A stretch of DNA of 17,907 nt, from NCBI GenBank assembly GCA_038258095.1, contig JBBSQE010000035.1:1-17907 (forward strand), in the 5' to 3' direction. The notes below the pieces were generated by a model. That model was not told the DNA's origin, searched no databases, and was given only the letters and a program-made list of their open reading frames with translations. A program made the translations under genes and the position numbers. This document shows, piece by piece, positions 15,392 to 17,907 of the stretch (positions are counted from its first letter, which is position 1; the number at the start of each line of letters is the position of its first letter). This DNA comes from JBBSQE01 sp038258095. GTDB taxonomy: Bacteria > Actinomycetota > Thermoleophilia > Solirubrobacterales > 70-9.

Positions 15392-16836
15392 CAGCCGCCT
15401 TCGACGAGCTCGAGAAACCGATCTCGGTCGGGAAGCTCGGGCAGGGGGAAGCCCAAGATCACGTGCGCGTTGACCGCCGCCAACACATAGGAGTGATGAA
15501 GCAACCGCGCAGTGACTTCCGGGCCGAGCTTCACCAGGGTCGTCGCAACAGCGGTATTCGCCGCGCTGTCGGCCTTCCAGCGCTCGCGGGTCTCATCATC
15601 GTCGCCGAGCATCTCGATCGCCGCGATCGCCCTTGCGGCACGGTCGGGCCACTGGTCGGCGCGTTCCTTGAACTGGTCCGGAACGGTGAACGGACTCTGA
15701 GCGATGTGGACGAGGACGCCACGCATGCCCTTGCCCTCTCGCTCCGCGAGGTCAAAGCGCGCCACCAGCTCCTGGCGGCGGACGCTGTTTCCGTTGTCGT
15801 AGAGCACCGACTTGTCGCGAAGCAGGGCGAGCAGGCCTCCCAGCAGTGGCAGGCGCAGGAGGGCGGTCGAGCCGAAAGACATTCCGGCCGAAGCGTTGAC
15901 GACGATCAGCTCGTCCGCGGCTCCGAACCCGGGCACCAGCTCCGCCCAACGTCGGTTGCGGGCGTCGAGACCGCGGGCCCACTGATCGGCCATGTTGTCG
16001 TAGACGCCCCCGTCGGTAAGGGTCAGCCGGGAGGTCTTCGCAGCCGCCGCATCTCCCGGTTTTCGGAACTCGTGCGGTTTCGTCGGCAGCCAAACGGGAG
16101 GAAAGACCGGGGGGAACGCGGCGGAGGCCTGCATCGCGTCGCGCAACCTGGCACCTCCCGGCTTGCCCAGTCCGAATCTGTAGCTGCAGGCGAAGCGGCC
16201 CGAGAAATAGACGTTCTCCCCGGCGTGGAGGTCGGTGGCGCAGATCACGTGATCCACATCGGTCTTGATCTGGTCGAGCCGGATCGACGAACGGCCGGAG
16301 GGCAGGAGGGTGTCGCCGAAGGCCCGCGCGGTGACCCGGCTGCGAAGAGCAGCGACCTGTGCAAGGAGCAGTACTCCAACGGCGAAGACGAGCACCTTGA
16401 CGGCTCCGTCCACCGGCAGAAACCAGGTCCCGACCCCCACGGCACATGCGAGGGCTGCGACCAGCAGGAGGTAGATCCGCATGGCACCGGACGCCAAGAC
16501 CGTCCCCTTTTTGGCGATCTGGCCCGAAGCCCGGCCGATCAACTTCTCCACCTGTTCTTTCGGGGCGGTGCGGTAATCGAGGGCCTCCGCGAGTGCTCCG
16601 TTTGCCAGCGAACCGCCCGAAACCGACGCGATTGAAGCGACTCGACTGCTCTCACTTGCCTCAGTCAGGTAGAGGAGAACACCGAACCCGAACAGGGTTG
16701 ACCGGTGGCCTCCGCCCGAGAGGGCAACGGCCAAGGCGCTCCTCTTGGGATCGTCGGCCTCGCCGATCGCTTCCGGAGGGGACTCGGTGGACGGAGTCTC
16801 ACCGGAGCCGACCTCTCGATTCGACGAGGCCGTCAC
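15391..16836 (-). CDS. Patatin-like phospholipase with inserted transmembrane hairpin
   Basis: The 481-residue product has the three patatin motifs. The oxyanion loop SGGGHR is at 40-45, the nucleophile elbow SVSGGS puts Ser73 as catalytic residue, and DGG with Asp275 (TLTDGGVYDN) completes the Ser/Asp dyad. Between the elbow and Asp275 are two hydrophobic stretches (about 121-140 and 145-164), an unusual insertion that would anchor the enzyme to a membrane. Patatins hydrolyse phospholipids or other acyl esters; several serve as membrane-damaging effectors in anti-phage systems. GTG 16836 is selected because it overlaps the preceding gene by 4 nt (GTGA) and the upstream in-frame extension is low in protein character. 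The downstream protease overlaps by 1 nt. Confidence 0.88.
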   Translation of the reverse strand: MTASSNREVGSGETPSTESPPEAIGEADDPKRSALAVALSGGGHRSTLFGFGVLLYLTEASESSRVASIASVSGGSLANGALAEALDYRTAPKEQVEKLIGRASGQIAKKGTVLASGAMRIYLLLVAALACAVGVGTWFLPVDGAVKVLVFAVGVLLLAQVAALRSRVTARAFGDTLLPSGRSSIRLDQIKTDVDHVICATDLHAGENVYFSGRFACSYRFGLGKPGGARLRDAMQASAAFPPVFPPVWLPTKPHEFRKPGDAAAAKTSRLTLTDGGVYDNMADQWARGLDARNRRWAELVPGFGAADELIVVNASAGMSFGSTALLRLPLLGGLLALLRDKSVLYDNGNSVRRQELVARFDLAEREGKGMRGVLVHIAQSPFTVPDQFKERADQWPDRAARAIAAIEMLGDDDETRERWKADSAANTAVATTLVKLGPEVTARLLHHSYVLAAVNAHVILGFPLPELPDRDRFLELVEGG

Positions 16837-17315
16837 TGAAAATCCACGTCCTCTTCGCTCACCCACTCCGACGCCTCGCCAGACTTGACCATGAGGATCG
16901 AGCATTTCTCCTCCGCGTCGATCTTCAATGCGACGGCCTTGAAGCCCGGCTTGTCCGGTCCCTTCGTCTTCGTCGCTGCGACAGCCTGGGGCAAGGCGAC
17001 CACCTTTGTGGCAGCCGACTTTCGAGCCTTTGCCTTCTCCTTCTCGGCATCCGCTCGCTCGGTCGCAGCCTTGGCGATCGCCCGCGCGAACAGATCGGAA
17101 GCTGCGATGACCGCCCACGCCGCGATCACGGCGATCAGGACCGACGCCTTCAGCGACTTCGATACGTCGTCGCCGAAGATCGCCTTGAAGCTGTCGTTGA
17201 AAAGGACCACCACGGATCCGATCAAGGCGACGAATCCCGACCCCAAGGTCAAGTTCGTCGCCGGGGCCTTGACCGCCTCAGGTTGTTTGCTCGCTCGCTC
17301 TTCCAAGTAGGACAC
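16833..17315 (-). CDS. Two-TM Ala/Lys-rich membrane protein opening the patatin operon
   Basis: This 160-residue protein has two TM segments (about 24-39 and 56-78) separated by FNDSFKAIFGDD. An Ala/Glu/Lys-rich, coiled-coil-like stretch follows (about 80-105). A small beta-type C-terminal part has GFKAVALKI and CSILMVK, ending in an acidic EEDVDFQ tail. I do not recognise a family; a membrane sensor or partner for the next gene is plausible. Start GTG 17315 is chosen because GGAGG lies six nt upstream; GTG 17327 is in frame and gives a four-residue longer product. It is the first gene of the leftward operon and overlaps the patatin gene by 4 nt. Confidence 0.72.
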   Translation of the reverse strand: MSYLEERASKQPEAVKAPATNLTLGSGFVALIGSVVVLFNDSFKAIFGDDVSKSLKASVLIAVIAAWAVIAASDLFARAIAKAATERADAEKEKAKARKSAATKVVALPQAVAATKTKGPDKPGFKAVALKIDAEEKCSILMVKSGEASEWVSEEDVDFQ

Positions 17316-17530
17316 TGCCGCCTCCACCGATTCTTCGAGCCATTCGACCGCCCTTCGGTCGCCGGGTCTCAGCCTATGCGCACGAACCCAGCCGACGCAA
17401 CAAGCGGCATCGGGCGAGACCTCGGTCTGCCGTACTCAATAGTGGAACTTTGTGGATGCCGACGCCCCATCTCGGTGCAACCGTTGTTACTTTCATCGCC
17501 GCAATGCCCAGCTACGGCTAGCAAGGTGCA

Positions 17531-17560
17531 GTGGACCTGACCCGTTTCGGTGGACAGTTT
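17531..17560. mobile_element. Possible IS3-type end remnant
   Basis: The sequence gtggacctgacccg then tttcggtggacagttt has two GTGGAC copies 19 bp apart. It resembles the terminal inverted repeats I recall for actinobacterial IS3-family elements, which carry GACCC and GTGGACA. No transposase fragment adjoins it. The similarity is by memory only. Confidence 0.25.
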
Positions 17561-17658
17561 CAGATGGCCCCTGATAGGCGACGAAACCAGCAGCGCATCC
17601 TTTCCTCGATTTGGCCCAAGCGCTAGTCGCGTCGTCGGTTCGCCAGTTCATAAGCACG

Positions 17659-17686
17659 AAAACGGGCCCGGCCGGAGCCGGGCCCG
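17659..17686 (-). terminator. Intrinsic terminator of ssb
   Basis: A 10-bp GC-rich stem (cgggcccggc at 17663-17672 paired with gccgggcccg at 17677-17686) with a 4-nt loop is followed on the minus strand by TTTT (17662-17659). It lies about 20 nt past the ssb stop, a textbook factor-independent terminator. Confidence 0.9.
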
Positions 17687-17705
17687 TGGTGAGGGGCGCG
17701 CGCCG

Positions 17706-17907
17706 CTAGAAGGCAGCGCCGTTTTCGGACGCGACTGCCGGGCGCTGAGCCCCGGTCTCGCGCTTGCCGTCGAGGAACTCGACCCGGCCGATCACGCTGT
17801 GGCGTGACCGCTTTGAGCCGTCTCCGGCCTCCCACTGACGGAATACAAGCCGGCCGCTTACCGCAACCTGTCGGCCCTTGCGCAGGTAGCGCGCGCAGGC
17901 TTCGGCC
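17706..17907 (-). CDS. ssb: Single-stranded DNA-binding protein, C-terminal fragment
   Basis: The frame enters from the right edge and stops with TAG at 17706-17708, giving 66 residues. AEACARYLRKGRQVAVSGRL, then RQWEAGDG, SVIGRVEFLD near the middle, is the second half of the SSB OB-fold (typical strand YLRKGxxVxVxGRL). SSB coats single-stranded DNA during replication, repair and conjugation. The tail is short and ends ENGAAF, lacking the acidic DDDIPF-like tip that recruits partners in chromosomal SSBs, so this is probably an accessory, element-borne copy. The N-terminal strands lie outside the window. The terminator at 17659-17686 ends its transcript. Confidence 0.9.
   Translation of the reverse strand, partial: AEACARYLRKGRQVAVSGRLVFRQWEAGDGSKRSRHSVIGRVEFLDGKRETGAQRPAVASENGAAF

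Larger units (their letters stand above)
17328..17705. other. Gene-free stretch between ssb and the patatin operon
   Basis: These 378 bases hold the probable promoter of the leftward operon. They contain a possible insertion-sequence end (17531-17560), a 6-bp hairpin (17345-17361) near the operon start, and the ssb terminator (17659-17686). No supported gene lies here. Confidence 0.5.

Noticed and set aside
16446..17540. A 364-codon plus-strand open frame
   Set aside because: Antisense to two overlapping genes of the patatin operon, with an Arg/Leu/Ser-rich product lacking motifs.
1..17907. CRISPR array, rRNA genes or a complete tRNA
   Set aside because: No regularly spaced repeats, rRNA-like sequence or full cloverleaf were seen; only the tRNA-Ser 3' half is present.

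Overview
The DNA is uniformly GC-rich, with GC-ending codons, frequent GTG starts, tightly overlapping genes and actinobacterial-style protein sequences. The best guess is a high-GC actinomycete-grade bacterium, possibly of the Thermoleophilia/Solirubrobacterales type. No rRNA or other phylogenetic marker is present, so this is inference.

Positions 1-4485 look like ordinary chromosome. They hold the C-terminal tail of a sensor histidine kinase, a broken DUF1772-type membrane protein gene (one frameshift plus one amber stop), a secreted CocE/NonD (X-Pro dipeptidyl-peptidase-like) serine hydrolase, and a classical SDR oxidoreductase preceded by a 22-bp palindrome.

At 4530-4588 lies exactly the 3' half of a tRNA-Ser(UGA) gene on the minus strand, running from the anticodon arm to the discriminator base, with no 5' half. 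This is the usual scar of a tRNA-targeting integrase. It marks 4530-4588 as one end of an integrated element that extends to the right through the rest of the window. No integrase is visible, and the far end is outside the window.

The putative island has four parts. (a) A leftward operon from 8515 to 4748: a 58-aa DUF1508 protein, an unknown 138-aa protein, a DUF4062 (TIR-like N-terminal) protein, an unknown 168-aa protein, and a 466-aa protein with a PD-(D/E)XK nuclease-like core. (b) A divergent pair, ImmA/IrrE metallopeptidase followed with no gap by an XRE-type regulator. The intergenic region between (a) and (b) carries repeated GAGAAC half-sites and palindromes that look like operators. 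(c) An isolated four-helix membrane protein and about 350 bp of gene-free DNA with a strong hairpin. (d) A second leftward operon from 17315 to 11034: a two-TM alanine/lysine-rich protein, a patatin-like phospholipase with an inserted TM hairpin, an M4-like HExxH metalloprotease, and two ComEC-like metallo-beta-lactamase-fold hydrolases. The first four genes overlap by 1-4 nt and are probably translationally coupled. The right edge carries the C-terminus of a single-stranded DNA-binding protein with an intrinsic terminator.

The layout suggests an integrative element with replication and regulatory functions (SSB, ImmA/XRE) and two cargo operons of effector-like enzymes. Operon (d), combining membrane protein, lipase, protease and two MBL hydrolases, is the best candidate for an undescribed defence or stress system. 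Operon (a) is a second candidate. The assignment to defence is inference from gene content and location, not something the sequence proves.
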